Assembly: GCA_002794735.1 (NCBI GenBank)
Contig: NBAZ01000020.1
Coordinates: 124,001-188,000, forward strand
Source of the DNA: Pyrrhoderma lamaoense
Taxonomy: Eukaryota > Basidiomycota > Agaricomycetes > Hymenochaetales > Hymenochaetaceae
Direction: 5' to 3'
DNA length: 64,000 nt
The first letter of the stretch is position 1. Every line of letters starts with the position of its first letter. The position numbers and the translations under genes were made by a program. This document shows positions 24,117-36,560 of the stretch, piece by piece. The notes under the pieces were generated by a model. It searched no databases and had not been told where the DNA came from. It saw only the letters and a program-made list of their open reading frames with translations.

Positions 24117-26178
24117 ATGGATATAGTTGAACGAACTAACACTGAAAAGCAGAAGAAATGGTGAGTCTAAGTCTCTACTTATCTCTCTTTTTTACAAAGT
24201 TTGCAGAATTTTATATTTTTCTTTAATAAATTCTCGTTCTTCTCTCGTACTGCTTTCTACCTATCGACTGAATAAAAGCTTTATGGTACACAATTTAAAG
24301 TGAAGAATAAATCCACAAGCATGTTTTATATAGTACGCTCTATATGTATGAGAATCACTGTTTTCTTTATATATATGTACTATCTTTGTGCCTTTTCTCT
24401 TTCCTCATCACTGTGGCTATTTGTCTTTTATCTCTATATAAAGTATTAATTATATATCTCGTTTCGCCCTTCTTTACCTGTTTAGGATTAAAGATGCGAA
24501 AGTAGGTGAAGGAGCGTATGCCGTTGTATATCAAGGTGAGGCATATTTTCTTATTTGTCATTGCGTAAGAATTCTAATTGAAGTATCTCAACTAGGTCGA
24601 GAAGCTGGTACGAATAAACGGATAGCCATTAAGAAGATCAAAGTCGGACAATTTAAGGATGGACTGGATATGTCTGCTATTCGTGAAGTGAAGTATCTAA
24701 AAGAACTGCAACATCAGAATGTTATAGCCGTAAGTTTGAAATCCTCTCCGTATGTCTTATCTATATGCTGACAATTTTCACGACATCCATCAACTATCTA
24801 TATCATCGGGTTGGTATTGTTGGGTAACATCATAGTTATATGATGTGTTCTCGAGCAAAAAGAACCTAAATCTTGTTCTTGAGTTCCTTGATGCCGACCT
24901 TGAGCTTATCATTAAGGATAGATCCATCGTCTTCTTGCCAGCTGATATCAAAAGTTGGTTAGCCATGACGTTCAGAGGGTTGGAGTTCTGTCACCGGAAT
25001 TGGATTTTGCATAGAGTAAGCATCACATTCGAATTCTTTCTTGATCACAAAAACATTAAAATACGAACTCTTTCAGGATCTGAAGCCAAATAATTTGCTT
25101 ATCGCCTCTGACGGGCAACTAAAAATTGCTGATTTTGGCTTGGCAAGGGACTTTGCAGACCCGGGTTATAAAATGACGTGTCAAGTCATCACACGGTAGG
25201 TAGTATCATCTATGTACTTACCTCGCTCATTCGTATGTGTACATACTAATTGTCAACAACACAGATGGTACAGACCACCAGAGCTTCTTTTCGGTTGTCG
25301 GTATTATAGCTCTGCGGTGGATATCTGGTCTGTAGGATGCATCTTTGCCGAGCTTATGCTTAGGATACCATACCTCCCAGGAGAAAGTGATATGGACCAA
25401 CTGAAGACGATCTTCCGGGCACTTGGAACTCCAACGGAGGAAGAATGGCCCGTAAGTCCAACTGCTTTTCATTGTCTTCAACTGTTATAACTCTCATTAA
25501 CTCATATACACTCGCTTATCGTCTCTCTAACTCTCTTTATATGATTCTGATGGTTACTTCTGTATATAATATATAACAGGGGCATACAAAACTTCCAGAT
25601 TACGTTCCAGTAGGGCAATTCCCGAAACCACCATTAAGAGACCTCTTTACGGCGGCATCAACGGATGCGCTCAACTTGCTAGCTAAATGCCTCACGTATG
25701 AACCACGGAAACGGGTTTCGGCGAAAGACGCGCTGAGGCATGCTTACTTTTATGCTCATCCATACCCGACTCATCCCAGTAAGCTGCCTAAGACCGAGAA
25801 GATGGTTCTGGCTGCAGAGGCTGCTGCTGCTGCTGCGTTGGCAGCGAAGGAAGAGAAGGGAAATAAGGTAGAAAAGAATGGTGTAGCTGGAAAGGGAGAG
25901 AATGGTGGCGGAAAGGCTGCCGCTGTGAATGGACGTATCTTGGGACCTCCTAGGGTGGGTTCAATTGCTGGGGAGCAGTTGTCGATAGTCCCTTTGAACC
26001 AGATAAAGCGACGCCTACTGCTAATGGGAATGGTCATGCAAATGGGGACAGCTACAGCAATACAAGCATTAATAGTAACAATAGGCTGAAGAGGAAAGCG
26101 TCTGTAAATGTCACTGACGCCGATACGAGAGCTATTGCACGCAGACTTGATTTTACTAATCTTATCAAGTCTCCTTGA
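24117..26178 (+). CDS. KIN28: Cyclin-dependent kinase 7 (KIN28/Mcs6 type)
   Basis: Kinase of TFIIH that phosphorylates the RNA polymerase II C-terminal domain and may activate other CDKs. Exons: 24117-24160, 24486-24535, 24596-24729, 24836-25015, 25077-25195, 25265-25451 and 25580-26178. Kinase features in order: [12 protein letters not shown] (ATP loop), IAIKKIK (catalytic Lys), REVKYLKEL (helix C Glu), [17 protein letters not shown], and [17 protein letters not shown], the CDK7-type activation segment, then GTPTEEEWP. The tail is Ala-rich and ends with RRLDF..LIKSP, like the conserved CDK7 end. One base is missing near the G4 run 25970-25973: with it the frame runs on to 26178; without it, to a wrong stop at 26089. 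Confidence 0.92.
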
Positions 26179-26669
26179 GTATCGAATTTGGTGTTACATA
26201 GGGTTACTACATCTTAAGGAACGATAGTGCATGGTTGTTGATCCTTTGTTTCTCCTTTTGTTCTCAGTCATCCTACTCTACTACGCTTTGTTCCTTGCCT
26301 CTAGCGTTGATTATGTTTGTTCGTTTCTGCTCACTTTTCTACAATATATACATACATGACATTATTTAGCGCAAATACCTAATAAATTATTCTCATATGT
26401 ACCTATACTTAAGTCTGGATTTTTGATCTTTGCAACATTATCTCTTTAGTGTCTTCTTAGTTATACTCTATTCAGTCCATCTGAGTTTTAGTTCCTATGC
26501 ATGTGAGAATCTTTCGGATTGGTGGAATAATTGTTACTATATTAGAAAGTTGAGAAAGGTTAGGATGTCATCAGGACTGGAGATACAGAGAAACAAGAAT
26601 CGTAGTGTCTTCATATTCCTCAATGAGTAAAAAGGCAGAAAAAGAACGTCCTTGACCGACTTATCCGGA
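26179..26669. other. Intergenic, convergent 3' ends of CDK7 and NUXM
   Basis: No supported gene; AT-rich untranslated sequence. Confidence 0.45.
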
Positions 26670-27812
26670 CTACTCGTCTCTCTTCTCTTCAACAACACCA
26701 TACTTGGCTGGATCGGTTCCATGGTAAGGATGGTTCACGAGATTGAACCTAGAATATTTGACAAGAAAGTAAGATGAAGTAAGTAATCAAGATTGCATGG
26801 CGATGAACAAAGTACAGATCAGCACGTACCAAGGGAAAGCATCTACAAGACCGATCAAAAGGACAGGGGAGAATACATTAGTTTGATTCCCAAGATATAA
26901 AGTATTATGGACACAAAACATACGTAGCTTGAGCTGCGAAAATGCTGAGCTGTTATGTGCAGCATTACGGACCCACATCGGTTGATCCGAGTCACCATAG
27001 AGAGATTTCCCTTCCGACACTCGCTGTTTCATCTCAGCAATATCCATCTCTTCTTCCCGTTTGTTCTCGCTCCATCCCCAGAAACGGACTTGAGTTATTA
27101 ACGAGTCATAAAAACGTCGAATTTCAGGTTGATTCCGTGATTTTTGAAGTCAAACGAAGGACCAAGTTTGGGAACATATTTTCAACCAAGCGGACATCAA
27201 GACCAGACCCGTGCCCAGATTCATATCCCATAGCCAGTTTTCAGAACAGAAGGCATACCCCACAGCAGGTAATAGATACAGTTTCCGATTAGCTGTGTTC
27301 ACAAATTGGGAGAGAAATATATATACGTACAACTCGAGCGCTGATATGCCAACATGAAGCCTCCCAAAAAGCCTAATAATCCACCAAGTCTAAGACTTGT
27401 TCTCAAGCGAAGATGCGTAGGATCTGCCATGTCTATTCCCAAAAGAATATTCGTAGAAGTATATGAAATTAGCTTTGTTGGTCAAAGACGAATATCCCCA
27501 GTGGCAAATGAACTTGTCAAATGATCGAAATCCGTGGAGAAGTAACGGATATGTGTAAGGAAGATTCAAGGAACATAATTATCAACCCTTAATATCAGAA
27601 AGGGAGGGGAAGGGGGGGGGGGAGCAGTAATAAAGAGTAGTATATGAATACATAAACGGAGACATACCCCAAAAGTATAATGCAGCAGGGAAGGCAGCAG
27701 TTCCAGCGGCTACCGTAGCATAATCCGACGGACGGAAGTACCTAATGATACGGAATGCGTGTGGGTCGCTGTCAATGAGCGGATAGGGGGCCGTCACTAC
27801 TTTTTGAGGCAT
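26670..27812 (-). CDS. NUXM: NADH:ubiquinone oxidoreductase 21 kDa-type subunit (NUXM)
   Basis: Accessory subunit of mitochondrial complex I found in fungi (the Neurospora 20.9 kDa subunit family). On the minus strand it starts at 27812 (MPQKVVTAPYPLIDSDPHAF). The next elements are YFRPSDYATVAAGTAAFP, LRLRTSLRLGGLLGFLGGF with LAYQRS, then RFWGWSENKREEEMD, EGKSLYGDSDQP, SAFSQLKLH, and FNLVNHPYHGTDPAKYG, with stop at 26670. One or two transmembrane segments. Introns are mostly short, but the one between LAYQRS and RFWGW is about 250 bases and contains an open frame. The first intron has a run of about a dozen G on the plus strand near 27611-27622. No frame break was found. Confidence 0.85.
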
Positions 27813-28603
27813 ATTTTATGAGCTGTTCTGTTCAAAATCCCAATATTGTGTTATTAAAGCTAGCATTTAGAACAATTAGTTTCTGTAGCCTAACCCTGTC
27901 CTTGGCTTGTTATTTGGTTTTAGTGTAAAAAAGTCTCTGACTCCTCAGCGTCTCGAATCCCTTCCTCACTGAGTATTAGAAAGAGTAGAGCCTGTTTCGT
28001 TGATGTCAACCACGAAAGGCTGGCTGAGTTGAGTGGAATGAATAAATCTGTTGTGAACACAGAACACGGTCTGCGAACACACTTAGGCAAATGGCAATCA
28101 CCGAATTAGGACGTATGTTTAGGGGCGGTGATAGTGTATAATATATTACGTTATAGTCTATACAAAGTTTATATAATCGGATAGTTTAGGTGGTAATAAA
28201 TAATCATAATGAAATTCAAATTGATCATTTTATCATCAGTCATCAAGATGAGCATAGTAGTAGTTTTTCCCCAAACAATATTCAGCAAGGAATCATAAAA
28301 TGATAAGTTATAAGACTACAGGGACCACAGTCTGATTATAGCATGTTACATGCACGCAGTACAGTGATAGATATACAAATCAGTAGTAGGGTAAGCATTA
28401 AAGTGAGTAAGTTGTATGCTTGAATCTACAACACGAAAACGAAAATCGAAGAATAGTAGACAAACGGTCTGGGGGAAAGAATTTTACACGTAAAAATACA
28501 CTTTATTGTCAGTAAGACATAATATGAGTTTTGGAGGGTATATTCGAAGAGGAAAAAAGAGAAAAGGAGGAGGGAAATTAGTGTAGCAAGTAGTAGTCGT
28601 CTA
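27813..28603. other. Intergenic region between NUXM and the kinase-like gene
   Basis: About 790 bases, AT-rich; NUXM promoter and 3' region of the next gene. Nothing else recognised. Confidence 0.45.
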
Positions 28604-31287
28604 TTATCTCTGGAAGGAGATCCCAAACTTACGGCCGACCCACGACGTAGCCCCAGGATTCTTTTTCTTGTTTCGCTGGCGCAACAAGGATGCTAATGAG
28701 ATTCGAGCATCAACCTCACTAGCAGTAGTAAAGTAAGACCATAGATGATTGAAATTCAACGTGCTTTGACATAGGGACGGATGCTGGGGTTGTTGTTGAT
28801 GCGCCCCTACGAGACTGTCGTGCTCCCTACATGAAGATGAATCATCATAGAGAACTCGGGGCTTCGAGGCAAGTGTACGGTAAACATTTAGAGGAATAGG
28901 ATCGGTTTTTACGAAACGAGAATATTGTAGCTGGCCCGGATCCGTACGTCCGCAGGCTTGTGACGAAGAAGATGTAATCCAATCCTCAGGCTGATCACAG
29001 TTCAACCGAGTTCGCTTTGATAAGCTTTCCCCTTCATTTCCAGGTTCATTGTCACGGGAACGTTTCGAAAGTCCCTTCCCAGCTGGGCCTTTAGGTCCCA
29101 TGTCGTATAGTTTATTCTCAATTCTACCATGATCAGACCCGTTCTTGCCACTGATGACGGCCTTTTTTCGGTAAGAATATCTATGCTTTGCTAAAATCAC
29201 TCGGCATTTGGATGCTGGGAGGAACCTATCGTCATTATTTATTCCGATAGTGAGATTTTCGTCATTCAACACCCCATCTTTGATGGGAGGTTGTCCCTCC
29301 CCGGATGTGTGCGATAAAGAGTCTGAGACATCCTTGTCGACTGCTTCAAGGCTAGCGTCTATCTCGTCGCATATAGCCTTGTCTATTTCTTCGTCAGTTG
29401 GCTCAACTTCTTCGAGCTCAATTTCTTCGACAGCGGGTACAGTGGAACGATGTCGCCGTTTAGGACTATACTCTACAGAATCGATATTTGAATCATCCCG
29501 ACCGCGCTTCAATGATCTATGTGACGAAGTTACACTATCTGTGTCTGAAGATGACCCATCTTCTGTTATAGTGGACAAGGTTTCAGGGGAATGATTAGGG
29601 GCAACTTCGGGATCAAGGCTTTCCTTTTCATATTTCGACGAATCGCCATCACCCTTGGTTATTCCTGATGGATACTTTCCCCGTCCCTCAATCTCCGCTT
29701 GCACAAATTCATTCGCAACCCCATAGGCACCCGCTTTGGTTTGCCCAGGGACGATGTAACAGGTCGGCTCGATCTCATCGACCTTCCATATATCACTCCA
29801 TTCATTATAATCTGGAATGGGATTTCTTCTCATATCCTCATCTTCTGGGTCACTTTGTAGTTCCTCCATTGTAAATGCTTCAACTTCACGCGGATGCCGA
29901 AGCATGGCATTTCGCAGCTTGCACCTTTGAGTATTTTTGAAACGTCTCGTTATCGCTCGCACCCTTCTTTCTGCTTCTTCTTTTCGTGCATCCTCATAGT
30001 TCAGCAAGAAGCGAACCAGTCGCTTTTCGAGTGCGATCTCGGATTTTTCAGCTTTCGACAAGATATCCTGTGGATTAAGTGCTTTGCTTTGTTGGAAGTC
30101 AACAATTAGTACATTTCCTCGCTCGTTGATCAGCAAACTCCGAAGGTCAACACAATTGTGGAGGATTCCAAGATCGTGGATCGCATCGAATGCCATGATA
30201 CACTTGTGTTTGAGGAAATTCGATAGATCACGAGAAGCCTCGACCCAGAAACTAGAAGATGGAAGCTCCATGGCAAGGCTTACTGAGCTATCATCGAGAT
30301 AAATACCGATGATCCTTGGCACAAGGATACCCTGGAAAGGGTACAGGTATTCTTCACGAGAATAGAGAGACAACTAGAAATATCGAAGTTTAGTTTATGA
30401 TTATTCAACAATTCTATGAAAAAACATACTTCATTGAAGAAGCCATCCCAGTTTCCATCTAGTTTCCATCTAGAAGCATGAACAACATCAACTTCTGAGT
30501 AAGTTATCTAGATATAACATTAACCGAGCGTACGTTTTACTGATAAATGTCACATTCCGCCCGTCCAGTTTGCCTTGCTTGATGTAAGTTTTACACAACG
30601 AATCTGTGATATGCCATAAGTCACACTTTGGAATGGCATGCATCACAGAAACAAGCTCACCGTGTATCTCTTTTATGATCGTAACATCTTGTATTTCAGG
30701 AGCAGACGTATATCTATTCCAGGGAGCTCCAGGCTTGTATATTACATTTGAAACCTTATACCTATTAGCTTCAAGTATCTTCTTGAGCCTCCCTTCTTTC
30801 TTTTTCTCCTCCTTCTCTTTAACTTTGTCCGTGAGGGAAGGAAGCTTGTAGTCGTAAAATTCTCTCGAGCTCATATTTCCATTGACTTGCTCTTGTGGTG
30901 TTCTTGTATGGATACATGAGACGGAAGACGACGTTGTTGGTTGAGTCGTCTCGGGGAAGCAGAAGTCCAAAGCATCATATATTGCTTTTGTAATGAAGTT
31001 GCAACCCGTATCTGGGTGGTTTGAAAGGTACAAAGAAATAGTGATCAATGAGTATGATATAGTGGTGCATATATATACTCAAAACAGGATATAAGCATAC
31101 TTTGTGATCCTGTATCGATTTGGTCCTTAGAGAAAAATTCCATTGTATCGTAATCATCATTGGTGATGAGCTTGTCTTCGATACACGGCACGCTGTAGCA
31201 TGAGCAGGACAATTCTTCCGGTACTGGTTTAGTGAATAGTTTCCACATTGTGGATGGAATGTCGGTGGAGAAGACCTCTGTGGTCAA
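28604..31287 (-). CDS. Divergent protein kinase-like protein, probable pseudokinase
   Basis: About 880 residues in at least four exons: first exon from 31287 (MTTEVFSTDIP), a second from about 31005, a short one reading KVDVVHASRWKLDGNWDGFF (about 30465-30430) and the last 30373-28604. The GRNVTFI exon joins the short one through a 46-base GTAAAA...CAG intron. The fold resembles fungal kinase-like proteins: PFQG-LVPRIIGIY, then LHNCVDLRSLLINERGNV and IVDFQQ. The usual catalytic Asp of the H-G-D loop is replaced (NC) and the Asn is Ser, while the metal-binding Asp of the DFG site remains. The long acidic, Ser-rich C-terminal half has no known domain. Such genes are often expanded in mushroom genomes; role unknown. 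Confidence 0.6.
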
Positions 31288-32286
31288 GTAGATGCGATGT
31301 AAGTGGTAATTGGGAAAGAAAAGAACAAAGTCACGTTGAGAGAAACCGCGTTGTATATAATGAACAGCATCGTGATATATATGAGGCTCTCAAGACACAA
31401 GGCAGACCGGTTATGTTAACGACTGGAATCCGTGACAATACAAGAGAAATCTTGTGTGACCGCTGCGGTGACCAAATATAACGGCCTTACCATATCAGTA
31501 CAATTACTTCCAGCCAGAGTCTTTTTTTCAACGGGCCTCATCATATATCCATTTGTAGAAGGTGGTGGGTACGCTCAGTGTTAGCATAGCCATGGTATGA
31601 TGTCTATGTACATGTACATGTCTATCTACGGAGGCTCCGGTCAAGTTGAGTTTTGCTTCCGATATCCATGCTTACACGTAAAAGGGGGTCTTGCTTTTAA
31701 TAGCTCGGAATCGTCTCCTTGTTTTCAACTATATTTAGTCAACTATATTTATACGTATAGAATTATGAGTACAAAAAAGTAAAGTAATCTGTGGCTAATG
31801 AGTAAATCATATTTTTCCTCGTGTGTACCGTAGTGTGTAAAACGGTAGAGGTCAAGTATTGGAGGCCTTTTTTTATTGTGACCATCAATTACAGTGGTAC
31901 AAAAAGTGTTCGGACACCCGATATAGAAGGATGTTCTCATTCCTCTAGTGTATTCTGAATACTATTGATCTTTGCACAATCATGACTTTCTTTGCTCTCA
32001 ATTCTGTTCTTTCTTCGTAGTGATATTTTGCTGACTTTAATCTCATATCTGGAGTGTTAACTGACGAAAAGTAAAATTTTCTTTTGCATAAGTTGCATAC
32101 ATGCGTGATCGATGATCGAAGTGTCCGAACACTTTTTGTACCACTGTATATCGCCTCATTAGACGCCCGTATTTTACTTTTGGGCTCTTAACAAGTCGTG
32201 ATCATAATTGCATGTAACGAAGGTCAGTTTTACGCGACCCCCTGACGTACAGATTTTTAGAGGTGCTTCCACATAGGTCCCTAAAG
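31288..32286. other. Intergenic region upstream of the kinase-like gene, carrying a MITE
   Basis: About 1 kb between the kinase-like start and the IPI3 stop. It holds a 255-base transposon-like element (31892-32146, listed separately) and a near-palindrome of repeated TGTACA near 31610-31622. No gene is supported. Confidence 0.5.
31892..32146. mobile_element. MITE with 26-base terminal inverted repeats, Tc1/mariner-like
   Basis: The left end at 31892-31917 begins CAGTGGTACAAAAAGTG and continues TTCGGACAC. The right end at 32121-32146 is its exact reverse complement, ending CTTTTTGTACCACTG. Both ends are flanked by TA (31890-31891 and 32147-32148), the target duplication of Tc1/mariner elements. 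The 255-base inside has no coding capacity, so it is a non-autonomous element. Perfect match of the repeats suggests a fairly recent insertion. It lies 140 bases after the IPI3 stop and 600 bases before the kinase-like start. Confidence 0.88.
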
Positions 32287-34184
32287 CTATGTAGTACTCT
32301 TCTTGTCTGCAACAGCACGCTGCACAACAGTTTCCCACATCGCGTCGTTTAGTCCCTTGGCTTTGGATAGCTGAGAACGCAATAACTGTATTTCAGCCTC
32401 AAGTTCAGGAACACGGCTTTCTTGAGAAAGCTGAGAGTTTGATGGAACACCATTTGAGTTGGGTAAATTCGGGAGCCGGATGAGAAGATCAGTGCATGAT
32501 CTCTCAGAAGTTCCTCAGTAGAATATATCGTAGGGTCGATATATGACTTTTTAAGTATTATAAGCTTACTGCTCAAAGAGTACACAATTGTTGAAATCTA
32601 CTTACTTCGCCTTGTATAGGTAATAAGATAGGAACCTCGTGTGCTTCTCGTGCCTTACTGTCCCGTATTCTCTGAAAGGGTGCTATGGGTTTTGTAGGCA
32701 TCGCATCCTTTGCATCTGAGGCGCCACCTCCATCGATACCAAAGCTGATGTGGCCAATAAGATCTGGAGGCTTCAACATACAATGAATATACGTTATGGC
32801 TAGCCCTTGCGACTTGTCCTTAACCGGATTGATTGTACGCAAGAGTTGATGAGACGTCACATCATACAAGAGAACTTCCCGGTAGTAGTGCCGACCAAAA
32901 GAGTTGATTGATTGATTGAAAGTACCATCGAAGAGATTGATTGCCTATTCAAAAAGGGAATAGATAAATTAGATGGATATATTGCAGGGGATGATGAGGC
33001 ACCGAGGAAAAAACATAGGCAATTTTTTCGACACGTAGTCAAGAGTTGGTGTCTAAACGTACCCAACGGTTATTGTGTTTTTTGAACTTTCTTCCAAGCG
33101 TATCGCCTCCCCTGTGCCTCCTCCTCCTAAAGCCTCAAAGACGGAATGACTACTTTGATAATCCCGCTGACGGAAAAGCTTAACTTTGTATACTATTCCA
33201 TCAGGTCCCGAGGTTGCAGCGAAGAAAGCTCGTTCTGCTACTTCAAAAGCAAGCGATTGGATTGGGAAGGGAAGATGAACGTCGTCAAAAGAGATTTTGT
33301 TGATAAGTCCCAAATCTATACGAGAAAGTTAGTGAATATAGAACACTATTTTAGCGAAATAGACCCAGTAACAGACCTTTGCAGAATGGTCTAAAGAAGA
33401 AGTTAGGATACGACAAGAAGGGAATATCCCAACCCCGCAAACTATATCAGTAATAGGCAATGTGTGATCAGGCAATGTACAATATGGTGTTGGTATATCA
33501 TTTTGTGCTTCATTTGCTAAAAGACTTTAGAAATGGTCATTATCGCAACATAATTAGAACATATACAAATCTCACCTTGAGACTAACCAGACGGAGACAC
33601 CCGAATCGTCACTACCGGAAATGAGTGCAGCTCCGTCGTGGGTGAACCGCAAAACGGATACTTTGCGATAGTGTGCATCCCAAACATTAAAAAGGATGCC
33701 ACTACCGATCTAATTAATGTTCAGAAGATTAATCAGATTAATTTTGAGTTTAAACCATTGTTCAACTAGCCTCCCAAAAGTAGATACGGCCTTGTGATGT
33801 CCCCCTGCGCAAAAGTCACCTGAATTGCTGATAGCGATGCAGGAGAGCTTTTCTGGTAACACCATTTTTACTGCAATTTGGTCCTTAAAAAATTACGGTC
33901 GAAGGTATGAGCAAGTCTCAAGGACCCGGGATATCAACTTCTGTTTCTCGCACTTTTTGGAAATAGTATGCATTTAATAATGACTTGTCTGACTGAGCAG
34001 CTAATATAAACCCTCCTTGACCATTGCTTGTTTCATAGATAGAGGTAGAATGAACTTGTGCTGAAGTTTGCTTATATGAAGCTAGAAGAGAGCCTGTTTG
34101 GAAGTCATGAACGGTGACTGAACCCAGAGATTGGCCAGAGGAAGATGCTCCTGATGAGCACAGAATAGTTTCTTGATAGCGCAT
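32287..34184 (-). CDS. IPI3: WD40 protein IPI3/WDR18-like (pre-60S assembly)
   Basis: Member of the Rix1 complex that matures the pre-60S ribosomal particle. Start chosen at MRYQETILCSS (34184), matching the usual beginning of the family; an upstream in-frame ATG at 34295 is possible. Elements on the minus strand: VTVHDFQTGSLLASYKQT, LSCIAISNSGDFCAGG, then TSQGRIYFWE, IGSGILFNVWDAHYRKVSVL, SGSDDSGVSVWLV, PITDIVCGVGIFPSCRILTS and SFDDVHLPFPIQSLAFEVAE. The C terminus is a coiled coil (ELEAEIQLLRSQLSKAKGL) with NDAMWETVVQRAV. One base is missing at the C5 run 33801-33805 (plus strand). The intron 33770-33710 fits only as a GC-AG intron. It diverges from the J-protein gene 230 bases away. Confidence 0.8.
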
Positions 34185-34413
34185 GTGCCTTCCGCCAACA
34201 CTTACAACGAGGACTACACGAGTAGACCTTGCATACGCCTGAATAGTACTGTTTCTAAAAGTTTTGGTGATTTGCTCTATGCCCTCAAAAGGCAATTTCT
34301 AGAAGCGTCGAGTGCCAATCGACATGTATATATTAGGGGTCTCTACACCCCCTAAGTTACAAGCAGGCGCTGAATACGCACTGTTTGCTTCCGACCTTCA
34401 CTCGAAATCAACA
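34185..34413. promoter_or_regulatory. Divergent promoter of IPI3 and the J-protein gene
   Basis: The 229 bases between opposing start codons; both promoters must overlap here. No specific element identified. Confidence 0.45.
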
Positions 34414-35755
34414 ATGGTCACAAGCCTCTACGAAACGCTGGGAATACAAGTAAATGCGAGTCGGGACGAAGGTATGTCCTTTGTAGTTATCCTTGTTATA
34501 ACATACAACCCAAAGCTTGACTAACTAATCTTCCTACCAGTCCGGAAGGCTTACAGACGGTTGGCACTCCAGACTCACCCGGACCGACTGCCCCCCGGCG
34601 CAACGGAAGAGGAGAAACAGAAGTCAGAAGAAGCATTCCGAAAGGTACTTATCTGACACTACGCTATTAACCTATTGATCTGTAATAACGGTTTACAGGT
34701 AAACAACGCATATGAGGTACTTGTTGACGAGGATAAACGCAAAGTAAGTCCCAGTGGCGAAGTGTTTATATGTGTTCTGATTTGTGCTTATCTAGGCATA
34801 TGACCGGTATGGTCAATGGCCTCCCGAGCCACAAGAGGAGCCAACTCATCGTCACCGGCCCCATCGATCTCATTCTCATAGACATAGTGGATACAGAAGT
34901 ACATTTTTCGATGATCCCTTTGCTGCTCCTTCGTTCGGGTCATCTTCGAGAGCCTGGCAGACATATGGCTTCACAGACCCGTTTGTTTTGTTTGAATCTA
35001 TATTCGGGGACATGCAGCGGCAGTTTGAGGAATTCCCTAGGACGGACCCTATTCCCTCTCGAGGGTTCCACTCCCAATTTGGAGGGTTTCCAAGCCCAGC
35101 ATTTGGAAACAGTTTCTTAGACTTCCCCATGCAGATGACGGCCTCACTACAACCCAATTTTCAAAGTAGCTTCCAATCATCTTCTGGATTCCTTAGTCAG
35201 ATGGGCGGCAATAGTCAATGGGTATCTGAAAGTCGCATGACGAGAACTATTAACGGAGTGACAGAAAGCGTTTGTAAACGTACGGATTCAAGGGTATGCG
35301 TTCAAATTAGAAACACCAAAAATAGCACATAGGACTTACGTGACTCGGTTTTAGGGCAATGAACATGTAACCTACTCTTATCCTGACGGACGGAAAAAAC
35401 ATCTCATCAATGGTATTGAACAACCCGCTAATTCCGGAGATCATTCCCTTCCACCTCCACCATATTCTGCAACTGTCCCAGTCGATACCGGACGTCGTAT
35501 CGTTGAGCAAGGGTCCTCAAGGACAGATAGAAATCAGCATCATGCAGACCGGTATAGTCCAAGTGAGTTTGAAATTTGCAATTACACTGAGCTAATCATG
35601 AACCTATAACATCATCAGCTAAACATAACGAAGAACATGGCAGAGAGAGAGTACTCCATCGTGATCGATCTCATCGCGACCGTGAAAGGGAGCGCAGACA
35701 CCATACATCATCCAGCGAACATGATCACGATAAAAAACGTTGGTGGCAAGGCTAG
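34414..35755 (+). CDS. J-domain protein (DnaJ, class B type)
   Basis: Hsp70 co-chaperone. Exons: 34414-34471, 34541-34644, 34699-34743, 34796-35293, 35355-35562 and 35619-35755. The N-terminal J domain reads SLYETLGIQVNASRDEVRKA, with RLALQTHPDR (the HPD motif) and NNAYEVLVDEDKRKAYDRYG. No zinc-finger region follows; instead there is a Phe/Gly/Ser/Met-rich segment, as in DNAJB6-like proteins, and a His/Arg/Asp-rich basic tail ending HDKKRWWQG. About 340 residues. A longer N terminus from ATG 34312 is possible but the J domain normally begins near the start. Intact. Confidence 0.88.
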
Positions 35756-36560
35756 CGGTGATGTCGCCTAGATCTTCATATCATTTCCCACTTGCTTTGC
35801 CCTCAACCTGTTTGTTGTTCATTCTCTATTTCTGATCATCCTCCATTGAAATTAGAATGTTTTTTCTTTCTCTTTATTGGCTTAGGCTACTTTGTACCAA
35901 GAAATTTGTTTGCATTATATAAACCTCTCTTCCTTTACGCCTGTATTACAAATATATGTATAATTTCCATTCACTTCATCTCAGTAGTTTACATCTTTTA
36001 AGAAGATGATAAATTATAAACTATAGCATGAAGAAACCTACGAATGAGACGGGCCAGTATATTTGTTTAGTAAGACATCACTAGAACCTCCAACACAAGT
36101 ATCATAGTTGGGCCTACAAGGAAGAAACTCAATTAAAACAATTTAGCTTATGTATAAGAGAGGTGCATAGTAGAGTAATGTGCTTAGTTGTTGAGTCAGA
36201 GAGAAGTAGGCCCTAGTATGGTTGATTTACTTTAAAGGTTCGGAAAAACTAGAGTAGTCATGAACATGAGGTCTAAAGGGACATGTGCCCCAGATCAACA
36301 ATAAGATTCATAACGTGCTTTCTCCGTGCATCAAAGGAAGATGAACAACCACTATTTCATTGTTCCGCACATGTAAAAGATGTGTGAACCGTGTAGATTT
36401 GCAAGACTAGATTCATGTTCTCAGACAGCACTGAGTCAGTCGCCTGGGAAAAGCCATAGTAGTATTATTAGATCAGGTAATCCAACTACGAGCAGTTGTC
36501 AATGTGCACGAGAAGAATGGTACTGATTTCGACACTTGCATAGTATCCACGAAAGCCTAA
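35756..36560. other. Intergenic, convergent 3' ends of the J-protein gene and PET117
   Basis: About 800 AT-rich bases with no protein-like frame. Confidence 0.45.

Noticed and set aside
27150..27332. 60-codon minus-strand frame inside the NUXM gene
   Set aside because: It lies in the long intron between LAYQRS and RFWGW; neither family members nor splice sites support it as an exon.
29208..29594. Plus-strand frame of 128 codons
   Set aside because: Antisense to the coding sequence of the kinase-like gene; no motif.
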